A DNA stretch of 64,000 nucleotides from Mikania micrantha (Eukaryota > Streptophyta > Magnoliopsida > Asterales > Asteraceae), in assembly GCA_009363875.1 (NCBI GenBank), contig CM018683.1, forward strand, positions 50,147,711 through 50,211,710, read 5' to 3'. How positions within the stretch are numbered: position 1 is the first letter of the stretch; each line of letters starts with the position of its first letter. Shown here piece by piece: positions 44,371 to 55,046 of the stretch. The notes under the pieces were generated by a model. The model searched no databases and had not been told where the DNA came from. It was given only the letters and a program-made list of their open reading frames with translations. The translations under genes and the position numbers were made by a program.

Positions 44371-44642
44371 GTGTTCAAATAATAATCCACTTTTAAAGTA
44401 TTAACCCGAAATAACCCGTCAAGATGAAACCAAATCTTGGATTTTTTTAACATCATTGTAACCCGAAATAAATTTTATGAGTTTGAAAAAATTAATCAAC
44501 GTTTGAGAAGTAACATCGTTGTAAGTTAAAAAAAAGTGTTTTATATGTCTTACAATGATGTTCAAAAAAAATCCAAGACTTTGCTTAATCTTGACGAGTT
44601 ATTTCAGGTTAATGTTTTAAAAGTGAGTTATTATTTGTTCAC
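44371..44642. mobile_element. MITE with inverted repeats of about 90 bp
   Basis: Left end GTGTTCAAATAATAATCCAC and the complement of the right end GTGAACAAATAATAACTCAC begin arms that match for about 90 bp, to AACATCATTGTAA. It is preceded by a short (TA)n tract. A similar GTGTTCAAATAA word occurs at 38753. Confidence 0.75.
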
Positions 44643-44684
44643 AATCTTATACATACATGCATACATACATACAAACACGTTTAA

Positions 44685-44801
44685 TTTTAGTTAAAAGTTG
44701 TATCAAATCATAGATAATAATAGTTTTAGTTAAAAGTTGTATCAAATCATAGATAATAATAGTTTTAGTTAAAAGTTATATCAAATCATAGATAATAATA
44801 A
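44685..44801. repeat. 39-bp tandem repeat, three copies
   Basis: TTTTAGTTAAAAGTTGTATC recurs at 44685, 44724 and 44763 with a period of 39 bp, almost identical. An ACAT/ATAC microsatellite lies just upstream (44650-44673). Confidence 0.9.
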
Positions 44802-45312
44802 ACAATACAAGTGTCTAGGAACTACCATTTGAACTGAACTAAAAAAGCTAAATAAAAACTAAAGTATCATGACATTATATTTTGCTAATAAAGGATTTTT
44901 TTTCAAAGTTATTTGTAGAAAAATTAGATAATTATTAAAAGAAAATATAATAAAAAGACAAGAAACATAAACCTTTCACAACATCATTTTTTATAAATTT
45001 ATTCACGTTTGTCAGGAGACTCAGGACTCATTTCCCTCAAAGCAAGCAACTTTTTAACTATCTTATTTAAACCGAACTCTAATCTAATATTTTTAAAATC
45101 AAGAAATAGACATCTTAGATACCCCTATTTTAGCTTGAAACTACTTTTCTTTTTATGGTTGTGAAACAACCAATAATAATGGTATTTAAATACAATAAAT
45201 AATTGCAATAAAATAAGGGAAAAAGTGGTATTTGAATCTTAACAGGTGAGCAACAAATTGCTTATAACATAGTGGTAGTTTTTTAATACTTATTTTATAA
45301 GATGTTTATGGT
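44802..45312. other. no gene seen; AT-rich spacer
   Basis: Nothing recognised. TGGCG at 45313-45317 is the left target duplication of the next LTR. Confidence 0.6.
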
Positions 45313-46439
45313 TGGCGTGTGACAACTCAAAATTCTCAGGTTAGAATCATAACTCGAAAATGAAGAAAATGAGTGTAAGCGAAATCGCGAAACGAGGCTC
45401 CGATTTCAAGATACACTGAATCGAATATAGCGATAGATAAGAGGTCAAATATTTTGAGCTCTTCAGGTCTTGAGATTATAACCATTGGAAAGAGCTCGAA
45501 AAATCGTGAACGTAGGCGAAAACCGTGTGCAAAACGGAGTTCGTATGCTCCCGGAATCGCGAAACGAAGATAAGATCAAGATCTGGCCGCCATGGATCCG
45601 CGCGGTACGCCCGGAAAAGCCTCCGAGGTGGGGCGATGCGCCTGGGGCCAGAAAGTCGGAAAAATGGCTTCAAAAGTCAAGATTTCATCCAAAAACTCAA
45701 ATTTTATCCATTCTTCGACGATTTCAGCTCCCAAACGCACAAAATCTTCATTTTTAGCTCTCCAACTCTATTTTGAAGGCTTTCAAACATTTCGATCGCG
45801 CCAGGGAACGTTTCTGCAAGTCTAGATCATCATTTTACCCGCAGAACTCATTCAGAACAGGTAACGGTTCATTTTAACCTTCTAGGTTGATAATGATTGA
45901 TTAAATACTGGTTTTGAACGTAATGATATAGTTAGGGTTGTTGATTATTGCCTAGATGATGGCTAGGAATGATTTATAAACGAAGAACTCGAACTGTTAA
46001 TGGTCAAAGCCTTGTTTTGAGCCGTTATAATGTCCGATCATCATGAAACCCCATTATGGATCACAATGGTTTTAACCATTTGATTATAACAATGGTTGTG
46101 GTTGTCCTGATCATTCTTTGGAATGATCAATGACAAGGATTAACTATTTCTAAACCTGGAAACCATCGAGAAACTGTTTTGGGGACATAATCAACAACAA
46201 TACTAACTTGGTTAATCTGAGAATGTCCTGATTAAACCAACAAGCTATAAATTTCTTAATGAGAACCTAAATCGTTATTAGGTTCTCAGTGAAAACACGT
46301 TGTGAGATATTGAACTAAGAAAAGTTCTGAGAATCAGTTTAGAATTAAGTAACTCAGAGAACTCTAATGACATACAGGTTTAGAGTTCAGGAACTAGTGA
46401 TACGAGCGTTGTGCACTGTTGTGATGTGAATCAACTCAG

Positions 46440-47460
46440 GTGAGTTCACGAATCCCCTTTTATGTATTTTGCCTTTGAACTCGGGGAATGAAAAAACATA
46501 AAAACGTGTTTGAAACATACTGATTATTATGAAGTTTTGAGTTAGTTTTTGAAACACTTGATGAAACATGATACCTGATTTGATCAGGTGGAGTTTTGAA
46601 AACAGTTTTGATGCATTTTTGTGAAACATGGTACCTGATTTGATCAGGTGAAACTTTGAAACGTGTTGATACATTTTGTGAAACATGATGCCTGATTTGA
46701 GATCAGGTGGAACTCTGAACACGTTGATACATTGTGTGATACATGATACCTGATGAGATCAGGTGGAACTCTGAAAACGCTTTTGTTATATTTTGTGAAA
46801 CATGAAAACGTATTTTGCATCATGTGTTATGTTGAAAAACTTTTGAAACATTTTGCGAGACATGGAAACGAAAGCGTTGTAAAACATTTGGTTGAGACAC
46901 GTGACAGTGGGGAAAACATATGACCAGGCTTGTCGTTATTTCTCGGGTTGAACATTTGTCGCTAAGTCCCCTATTCTGTAACCGTTAACCGTGGGGGGGG
47001 CGTGATTATTGAGAATAGATCTATTTGTGATTGACAATCCTCGCCCGTGGTTCGTAGCTAAAACCACGACTGGATGTCGAGCGGGCGCTCAATAATGGGA
47101 GAACACACAATGTCTTGCGACAAGGACATTGGAACAAGGGGCATGAACTCGTCAGCTCGGTTATGGGAGCCCTGGAGTTATAATTGGACTGCTGGTCTGA
47201 ACAGAGAAACACGACATTGTTGAAATGAAACAATGTCTGCACTGAATACCAATGTTTTACTCCCAGTTTGGGGCACTAACATTTTTGAACTATTTTTATG
47301 AAAACATTTGAATATTTTGGATACATTGCATGCATTTATGAAAATATTTTATGCAAACGTTCGAATCATTTGAGATACATTACATACGTTTTGAACAAGT
47401 AAATCTGTGAACTCACCAGCAATATGCTGATTGTTTTTTTTTAAAACCATGTTTTCTCAG
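46440..47460 (+). other. predicted intron or structured domain in the solo LTR
   Basis: CAG|GTGAGTTCAC has GT at 46440-46441. The acceptor TTTTCTCAG ends at 47460 after GCTGAT and a T run. GGTGAGTTCAC (46439-46449) pairs perfectly over 11 bp with GTGAACTCACC (47407-47417). Hairpins between the arms include CGTGGTT...AACCACG (47046-47068), CAATGT-CTTG...CAAG-G-ACATTG (47108-47131) and GACATTGTT-gaaatga-AACAATGTC (47213-47237). Confidence 0.5.
46573..46764 (+). repeat. tandem repeat with ACCTGAT hairpin, four copies
   Basis: Units of about 58-60 bp carry ACCTGAT-ttg-ATCAGGT at 46573, 46633, 46690 (loop TTGAG) and 46748 (loop GAG), joined by GGTGGAACTTTGAAA-like and TTGTGAAACATGATA-like linkers. 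It lies inside the predicted intron. Confidence 0.8.
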
Positions 47461-47622
47461 ATGCCTAAAATACAGGGGGTGGAGCTGGAAGCTCAATGTT
47501 TGGAGACACATAGGAGAGTCCATGAGAACTAGACTCAACAGGGTGAAACATAGTGAAGGATAGATGAGGAACCTTGAAAGTCATCCCGTACGCTTCCGCA
47601 ACGACCGGGGTGTGACATGGCG

Positions 47623-48299
47623 TCTCACATAAAGCAAATATTGTTTTGGGTTGAGCTAAAGGATTTTTTTAGTTGTAAGTTTTCTCTTAAGCAGGTGGGT
47701 CAATTCACCACATTTTATCATTAGGGTGAAATGTTGATCTATTGGCAAGGTAATACGGATTGACCGGGCATTTGTTGTTAAAAATAATTGTTCGGAAGTA
47801 CTTAAATTTAAACCCAAGACTTTTGTATACTTGTGTTTGACTAATATGACGTTCACCAACGTTAGTGATTTCTGACACGTGTGTGCGGTTTTTCGATAAT
47901 TTCTCGAATTATCTTGTTGTGTGACTGTATTTGTACTGTCATGCCACGTATGCAGATGTTAATTAAATAAATTACGGGGTGTCACAAGCACTCTCTGTTT
48001 TTTTTAGTTTAGCATTAAATTGGCGAAAATACCCTTATAATTAATGGTGTAATTTGATGGAATTAACAAGATGAAGTGAAATGCCAAAAAAAAAAACTAA
48101 AAACATTATGTCAGATTGGCAAAATTTAAGAATTTAGATGAAAATGTCTAATTCAACCAAAGCACGAGGAGAAAAACGACAATTTACTCTTGTTTTTATA
48201 TCCTTTCAACTTGTGGATTGAAAATAATTATTTTAGTTTATAACTAATATTGATTGTTAATTGAGTATTTCTATGTGAGGTTATTCTGATTATTTTCTT
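47623..48299. other. no gene seen
   Basis: Spacer with no recognised coding sequence. TTACGGGGTGTCACA near 47972-47986 resembles an LTR edge in reverse or a remnant, but no partner was found. Confidence 0.5.
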
Positions 48300-48720
48300 C
48301 ATATAGTAATGTTAATTAGGTTCGTTACCAATATATTACACGAGTTTAAAATATAATATAATAAATAGTTAAAAATGAAAATTTATACGAAATAAAATTA
48401 ACATTCTTAATATAATTATGATTAAAATTTCATATAATTAAATATTTTGAATAATAAAATAATTGATTTATTACTTTAAACACTAATTTTTTCAACATTT
48501 GTTTCTTTAAATATTTTATACAAAGAATTTGTTTTTGAAAATTATATATTTATAATAATTTAATTTTTATAAAATTATTTTTTTAGCATTAATATATTTT
48601 TAATATATTAGAAAAAGTTAATTTAAAAATGTGTAAAAATATATTTAAATTTTATTATGTGATGTATTTAATGGGAGAAAGAGACAAGAAATCATAGTTG
48701 AAGTGTTTCACACACATATA
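48300..48720. repeat. dispersed AT-rich repeat, copy 2
   Basis: The diverged second copy of the repeat at 43955-44340, in the same orientation. Confidence 0.55.
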
Positions 48721-48755
48721 ATGTATTATTAGAAACCTTCATTTATTATACTAAA

Positions 48756-50275
48756 CTAGATTTAATCTCACCCGCGCGTTGCGGCGGGTTATCACAGCAC
48801 ACTTCCGATAATGGGTATTATATATCATTTGCAAAATCATAAGTTGCCTAGCAAAATCAAATCTTTCATCACAAACTCTATACAATTATATATATATAAA
48901 CATAAAATTATACAAAATCAAAAAAACAAAATTTAAAAGTTTTAGTGGCAAAAATTAAATAAACAAAACTTTATATTATATAAAGTTTTAGTGACCAAAA
49001 TCGAAAAAACAAAACTTTACTATTAAGTTTTAGTGGCCATAATCGAAAAAACAAAATTTTATATTATATAAAAGTTTTAGTAGCCAAAATAAAAAAAAAA
49101 CCTAAAAAGTTTTAGTGGCCAAAATCGCAAAAACAAAACTTTATATTATATAAAAGTTTTAGTGACCAAAATCAAAAAAACAAATCTTTACTATTAAGTT
49201 TTAGTGGCAAAAATAAAAATAACAAAACTTTATATTATATAAAAGTTTTAGTGGCCAAAATCGAAAAAACAAAACTTTAAACAGTTTTAATGGCCAAAAT
49301 CGAAAAAAAAAAAAAACTTTATATTATACTAAAGTTTTAGTGACAAAAATCGAAAAAACAAAACTTTAAAAGTTTTTGTGGCTAAAATTTAAAAAACAAA
49401 ACTTTATATTATATAAAAGTTTTAGTGAACAAAATCGAAAAACCAAAACTTTACTTTTAGTGGCCAAAATCAAAAAAACAAAACTTTGTATTATATAAAA
49501 GTTTTAGTGGCCAAAATAGAAAAAACAAAACTTTAAAAAGCTTTAGTGGCAAAAATCGAAAAAACAAAACCTTATAATATATAAAAGTTTTAGTAGCCAA
49601 AATCAAAAAAACAAAACTTTAAAAGTTTTAGTGGCCAAAATCGAAAAAACAAAACTTTACTATTCTTTTCAGTTGGTTTTTAAAATCGCAAAAGCAAAAC
49701 TTTATATTATATAAAAGTTTTATGACCAAAATCGAAAAAACAAAACTTTACTATTAAGTTTTAGTGGCAAAAATTGAAAAAACAAAACCAACTTTATATT
49801 ATATAAAAGTTTTAGTGGCCAAAATCGAAAAAAAAAACTTTATATTATATTAAAGTTTTAGTGACAAAAATCGAAAAACAAAACTTTAAAAGTTTTTATG
49901 GCCAAAATCGAAAAAACAAAACTTTATATTATATAAAAGTTTTAGTGACTAAAATCGAAAAAACAAAATTTTACTTTTAGTGGGCAAAATCTAAAAAACA
50001 AAACTTTGTATTATATAAAAGTTTTAGTGGCCAAAATAGAAAAAACAAAACTTTAAAAAGTTTTAGTGTCAAAAATCGAAAAAACAAAACCTTATAATAT
50101 ATAAAAGTTTTAGTGGCAAAAATCAAAAAAACAAAACTTTAAAAGTTTTAGTGGCCAAAATCCAAAAAACAAAACTTTATATTATATAAAAGTTTTGGTG
50201 ACCAAAATCGAAAAAATAAAACTTTACTATTCCTTTTAGTTGGTTTTTAATATATATAATAATAAAATAAACCGA
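48756..50275 (-). mobile_element. non-autonomous Helitron, minus strand, 5' end not located
   Basis: On the minus strand, the hairpin ACCCGC-cgcaacgc-GCGGGT (plus 48770-48789) is followed 10 bases later by CTAG and then T (plus 48759-48756 and 48755), a Helitron 3' end. The element body is a 39-47-bp minisatellite. The same terminal 130 bp, (TA)n tract and minisatellite occur in reverse at 61480-62826. The 5' TC end could not be fixed, so 50275 is only the end of shared sequence. It encodes nothing. Confidence 0.7.
48930..50250 (-). repeat. 39-47-bp minisatellite with higher-order repeat
   Basis: About 30 units of TTTTAGTGGCCAAAATCGAA followed by AAAACAAAACTTTA and one of three endings (TATTATATAAAAG, CTATTAAG or AAAAG). 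A block of about 560 bp is itself repeated: compare 49262-49680 with 49817-50250, each ending CTATTC.TTT..AGTTGGTTTTT. Confidence 0.9.
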
Positions 50276-50345
50276 TAAACTACATAAATTGTCTAAAGCA
50301 TGCTTTACATGAATTTTTAATTATGTCGATGGAAAATGGTCCTAA

Positions 50346-50380
50346 CTAGGGGTAACCTTTCGCGCGTTGCGGCGGAAACC
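50346..50380 (-). mobile_element. second Helitron 3' end, minus strand
   Basis: The complement reads TTTCCGC-cgcaac-GCGCGAAA, then GGTTACCC and CTAG (plus 50349-50346). It has the same loop sequence as the Helitron end at 48756 but a different stem. It lies immediately beyond the minisatellite Helitron, so the two stand head to tail. The extent to the right is unknown. Confidence 0.6.
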
Positions 50381-50629
50381 CTTATTTTACATGAGTAAAA
50401 CCTGATTTCAAATTTCAAAACTCAGATAACATAAACTTGTCATGTAAAACTTTGACACCAAAATTTTACAAAATAATAGCAAAAGAATAAAACTTGTCAA
50501 AAATTAGCATCACGCAACATGAAAAAAGGATAAGTCATATTGTTATCTTAGTAACGCTATTAGAATATAACGTTGATATGATAACTATGAAAACGCAAAA
50601 ATAAAATGGACACAACCGCTATCAATCAA

Positions 50630-50925
50630 ATAAATTTATAATATTTTATTATTATAATAATAATATATTTAAATATAATAATATTTTTAATATTATAATA
50701 ATAATTTTACAATTTTTTTTGTTATAATAATAATAACAATATTCTTTAATAATATTATATTATAATATTATTATTAGTAAGCTAATAATTTTATTATTTT
50801 TGTATTATCATAAAAGCAATAATATATTTTATGTATAATAAGAATATATTTTAATATTATAATATTAGTAATATATTTTAAGATTTTTAATATTATATTA
50901 TTATTATTATTAAATTATGTAACAG
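50630..50925. repeat. (TAA)n-like AT-rich island, left of the LTR
   Basis: Almost pure A/T with ATT and TAA runs. A similar island (53405-53870) follows the LTR at 50973, so the LTR may have inserted into one island. Confidence 0.75.
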
Positions 50926-52160
50926 CCGAAAATTTAGCACATTTGAACGTGCTTGAAATCCACAATGATATGTGTGACAACTCAAAATTATCAGGTTAGA
51001 ATCATAACTCGAAAATGAAGAGAATGAGTGTAAGCGAAATCGTGAAACGAGGCTCCGATTTCAAGATACACTGAATTGAATATAGCAATAGATTAGAGGT
51101 CAAATATTTTGAACTCTTTAGGTATTGAAATTATAACCATTGGAAAGAGCTCGAAAAATCGTGAACGTAGGCGAAAACCGTGCGCAAAACGGAGTTCGTA
51201 TGCTCCCGGAATCGCGAAACGAAGAAAAGACAAAAATCTGGCCGCCATGGACCCGCGCGGTACGCCCCAAATCGGCGTCCCGAGTCAGGCGATACGCCCC
51301 GGAGCCTATGTCGGCCAAAAGATTGTTTTAAGCGGCCAGAACGCGTAAAAGTCGCAAAAATCATTTTTCTTCGACCTCCAGACGCAAAAACACATCCCAA
51401 ACACCTCTAATCTTCATATTTAAGGTCTCTAAACATCCGGATCATCCCAGGGATCGTATATACAAGTCCTGATCGTCGTTTTACCCGCAGAAACTCGTCA
51501 GATCAGGTAACGGTTCGTTTTAACCTTCTAGTTTGAGTTTGATTGATTAGATCTTGATTTTGAACGAAATGAGATAGTTAGGATTGTTGATTATTGCCTA
51601 GATGATGGCTAGGATTGATTATAAATGACAAACTCGAACCGTTAATGGGTAAATCCTTGTTTTGAGCCGTTGTAATGCCCGATTTTCATGAAATCACAAC
51701 TATGATTATAATGGTTTAATCCATTTGATTATGACAATATAGGTAATTAGCTTGGTTAATCTTTGAAATACAAAGGTTAAATCTAAGTGTTTCAAACTAA
51801 TCACAATCATTAACATACTCATTGGAACGAGTCTCTGATGTTTATGATAACAGGCGGATCAGTATGTTAAACATGGTTATTAAACCTATTTAATACGATC
51901 TTGTGATATTTCATGATATATGGGTAATCAATAACAAGAATGTTTCATTTCTAAGCCATTAATCTGTCTAGGAACCTGTCTAGCGAGGTAATCAACAACA
52001 TTAACTATTTGATGACTTTCAAGACAATGTCTTTGACATTGAACGTTCAGAAAGATCTAATCAGCAGGTTAAAACATAAATGACTTATTAAGTGTGAACG
52101 AATGCAGAATTACACCATTAGTACCAGTTTGCAAGTAATCTTGCTACAGTAAGACATCAG

Positions 52161-53195
52161 GTGAGTTCTATGAGCCCTCTTTTACTGTTTTAACGTTTTA
52201 GGGCTGATGTGCATGCATGATAAATATCTTTGAAATGATTGTAAGTTCTTATAGCCCTGTTTTAAACGTTTTAACATTTTGGGCTGATATGTATGTTGTG
52301 AAGTTATTTTATAAATGATTGTTTTATCTGGCTACGGACAGATAAGAGAATATGTTAAAGTAAAGAATGTTTCAAGTTGTAAAGTTATTGTATGAAAGTG
52401 ACGCTAACCTGATTAAGGTCAGGTAAAGAATGTTTTCTAGTAAAGAATGTTTTAAAGTAAATAATGCTTTAAGTCTCAACTACGGTTGAGAAATGAATGT
52501 TTTAAAGTCTCAACTGCGGTTGAGAAAGAAATGATTTTAAAGGACTCAACCGAGGTTGAGTAGGAAATGAGGTTTTGCTGGCTGCGGTTGGGCAAAACTT
52601 GAACACCACGGTGAAAGGAACCGTTTATGATGGTTTAAATGATTTAAACCATATTATGTAGGAATGATATATGTAAAGAAGTCTTGTACCGGTATGAGCC
52701 GTCAATTTCGATTGATGGTTAAAGAGTCCTGTGGAAACATAGGCCTGCCGACTGTGTGTCGCCAGTTCAGTTAAAGAAATCTTAGGCATGCTTGAGTTAT
52801 CAGCTGCGAGTTGATAATGTTAAAGAAATCTTATGCTTGCATGAGTTATCAGCTGCGTGTTGATAGTGTTAAAGAAATCTTATACATGTATGAGTTATCA
52901 GCTGCGAGTTGATAGTTTAAGAGCCTTATGCTGCACAAGCCTGTTTGACCTCAGGGTCAGCAGTTGACGGTGAAATTCCTTCACTGTATGAATGATGTTA
53001 TGATGATACTTATGTTATGTAAGTATGTTACGAGGAAAGGTAGGCTATGTATTTGAATTATGTCACGTGATGACATGTATGTTATGTGTAAAAAGTATGT
53101 TATGTTTTATGATGATCTAAAAGACTAAAGATTTTTATAACAAGTTAACTTAGAACTCACCAGCGAAAGCTGACTTGTTTTAGCATGCATGTCAG
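52161..53195 (+). other. predicted intron or structured domain enclosing 14 hairpins
   Basis: CAG|GTGAGTTCTA has GT at 52161-52162. A GTCAG acceptor ends at 53195, preceded by GCTGACTTGTTTT. GGTGAGTTCTA (52160-52170) pairs perfectly over 11 bp with TAGAACTCACC (53151-53161). Compared with the LTR at 45318, the last two bases of each arm differ on both sides so that pairing is kept (AC with GT against TA with TA). Confidence 0.55.
52324..52985 (+). repeat. serial hairpin array (14 hairpins in about 660 bp)
   Basis: Stem-loops follow one another with short linkers such as TTTAAAGTAAAGAATG and TTAAAGAAATCTTA. Examples are TTATCTG/CAGATAA (52324), ACCTGA/TCAGGT (52407), TCTCAAC-tacg-GTTGAGA (52474), TCTCAAC-tgcg-GTTGAGA (52508), ACTCAAC-cgag-GTTGAGT (52544), GTTTTGC/GCAAAAC (52572), ATGGTTTAAA-tga-TTTAAACCAT (52630), CCGTCAAT-ttcg-ATTGATGG (52699), CTGCCGAC-tgtgt-GTCGCCAG (52745, one mismatch), TTATCAGC-tgcga-GTTGATAA three times (52797, 52846, 52895), TGACC-tcag-GGTCA (52946) and GGTGAA-attcc-TTCACT (52969). 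Stems differ but loops are mostly 3-5 bases. Confidence 0.8.
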
Positions 53196-53404
53196 GTTGA
53201 GCAAGTTATGATAAGGATATGATGGCTCGTGGCATGACATGAGGACTACCTATTCAAGAGCTGGCGTTCCTGTTAAAAGTTAAATGTTATGTAATGATTT
53301 CCGCTGCTATAACATAAGATTGTTCTACGGTTTAAGAGCTATGCTTTTGATGTGTAACCAACCGAGGAACTCCCGGGGATCGGGGCCTCTCAAATTATTA
53401 CTAC

Positions 53405-53870
53405 GATTATCTTAATATTTTATAATAAAAGTATTTTATATTATTATTATTATATTAGTAATTCATTTTATTATTAATAATAATATTATTATTAGAATAT
53501 TAATAATATATTTTAATATTATTAAAACTACATTATTATTATTATTATTAAATTATTATACTATTATTAATATTATTTTAAAATATAATAATAATAATAA
53601 TAATGTTTTTAATATTATTTTATTATACTATATTAATATTTTATTATAATTACATTTTGATTATTATAGTATTTGTAATATATTTTTATATTAATAGTAT
53701 TTTATAATATTTTTATTATTATAAAAATATTAGTAATATATTTCAATATTATTATTATATTATTATTATTGAATTATTATTAATTATTACTGTTCATAAA
53801 TTTTATTAATCGTATTTTATGATATTTATATTATATTAATATTAAATTATTATTGATGTTCATAAATTTT
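53405..53870. repeat. (TTA)n-like AT-rich island, right of the LTR
   Basis: Almost pure A/T with TTA and ATT runs, like 50630-50925. Confidence 0.75.
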
Positions 53871-53908
53871 CCTTTTGTATATAGACTAGGAGGTTCCCTG
53901 TGTGTTAG

Positions 53909-54229
53909 ACTATCCACAACGGTCACCCCACTAAAAATCTCTCCCCACTGAAATTTTCTGCCACGTCATCACTCCACTGAAAACCACAAAACCCCACAGT
54001 GATCACCCCCACTGAAAACTCCTCCCTGCTATTACACGTCATCAAAGAAATTGGGAGAGGGGCCCACTTGAAATATGAATTGGCCAATGGGGTGAAGAAA
54101 ATAGCACGGGGCGCGGGACCTGTGGAAGTGAGTGGCGGTGTTCCCGCTTACACCCCGCCGAAGGGTGTTACCCCGCTGGCCTGGCGGGGGAGGCGCTGCG
54201 GGTAGCCTTACCGTGAGTATTCCGTCACG
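53909..54229. mobile_element. putative non-autonomous DNA transposon with GC-rich core
   Basis: GACTATCCACAACGG at the left and the complement of the right end, GAATACTCACGG, are weakly similar inverted ends. The core 54090-54215 is strongly G+C-rich in an AT-rich setting, with CACCCC and CACTGAAAA repeated on the left. A 68-codon ORF here has no recognised motif. The class is not clear and no target duplication was seen. Confidence 0.4.
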
Positions 54230-55038
54230 ATTTCATTTATTAAAACTTAAATATGTGTTGTCATTAAAACCTTAAGGAATAGTCATTGTAAATGTGTTTG
54301 CTATGTTGATATAGATATTTGATTATGATAACGTTAATAACAGAAGATCTTCTTTAAAATTAAACAATTTTATCGAATTGAGTATGAGTAGAAAAACCAA
54401 ACCATGAAAAAAATCATTTACTTTTTTTAATTATTATTATATTAATACTATTATTAAACTTTTAATGAATATTTTGTTATAAGTATTATTTAATTATTAT
54501 TATTATTAGGCAAACATTGCTATTAAATCTAAGTCGTTTGTGAATTAATTACGAAAAAATGATATTTAAACGATACAAATATTCGATAATGTACGGACAA
54601 GTGGCTTGTGAATAACGCATAAAATTTATGTGACCGTTTGGGTTCAAAATGTATAGAAATTAACGTACTTGAAGACGTTGTGATCAAACTAATATAATCA
54701 TGATGGATATCCGATAACTTAATGACATGTTAAAATAATGCGACCATTAAAAATATGTGAGTAAAGTGAGAGAGCTTTAAAAATAATAGTTTAAAGTTTA
54801 GGGTTAAAAACAAAATATTCAAATTAATTCAAAACGTTGGAAGGATTAATTGAAGCTTTTGATGCGGTTCCTTTTTTTCACGGTTGTTTTTTGTCACGAT
54901 TGTCGCGTTTTTTGCTGCAGTTTTGCCATTTTAAAACCTTTTTGTTGCCGCGGTTCATTATTAGTCGCGATTGAAACTAATCTTTTGCCGTGGTTTTTTC
55001 CCCAGAAAAACAACAAAACAATCGAATAGAAAATTGCA
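54230..55038. other. no gene seen
   Basis: AT-rich spacer. 54880-55010 has recurring short TTGCCGCGGTT and GTCGCGATT-like words, possibly an old transposon end. Nothing codes. Confidence 0.5.
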
Positions 55039-55046
55039 GCGATAAC

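Larger units (their letters stand above)
45318..47617 (+). repeat. solo LTR, TSD TGGCG (2300 bp)
   Basis: Starts TGTGACAACTC and ends GGGGTGTGACA. TGGCG directly flanks both sides (45313-45317 and 47618-47622). It is related to the Tekay LTR and closely to the LTR at 50973 (same start, the GAAATCG.GAAACGAGGCTCC block, GATGATGGCTAGGA). A short open frame at 45485-45757 also exists in the LTR at 51140 but has no recognised product and may be chance conservation of a CpG-rich block. Confidence 0.93.
50973..53395 (+). repeat. gypsy-type LTR, right end uncertain
   Basis: Starts TGTGACAACTC and is homologous to the LTRs at 45318 and 7176 (start, CpG block, GATGATGGCTAGGA, GAACGTTCAGAAAGATCTAA near 52040). 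The 3' end does not show the GGTGTGACA seen in the others; homology fades after TTTCCGCTGC (about 53310) and 53395 is a guess from the GGGGATCGGGG stretch. No duplication of the left flank (ATATG) was found there, so the end is truncated or rearranged. No primer site or coding region follows. Confidence 0.75.

Noticed and set aside
45485..45757. Conserved ORF in the LTRs at 45318 and 50973
   Set aside because: The frames overlap each other on both strands and differ in their C-terminal parts; the conserved CpG block explains the likeness.
48930..50250. Regular repeat with variable parts, CRISPR-like at first sight
   Set aside because: The units vary in length and all parts repeat; there are no unique spacers and the context is a plant Helitron. 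It is a minisatellite.
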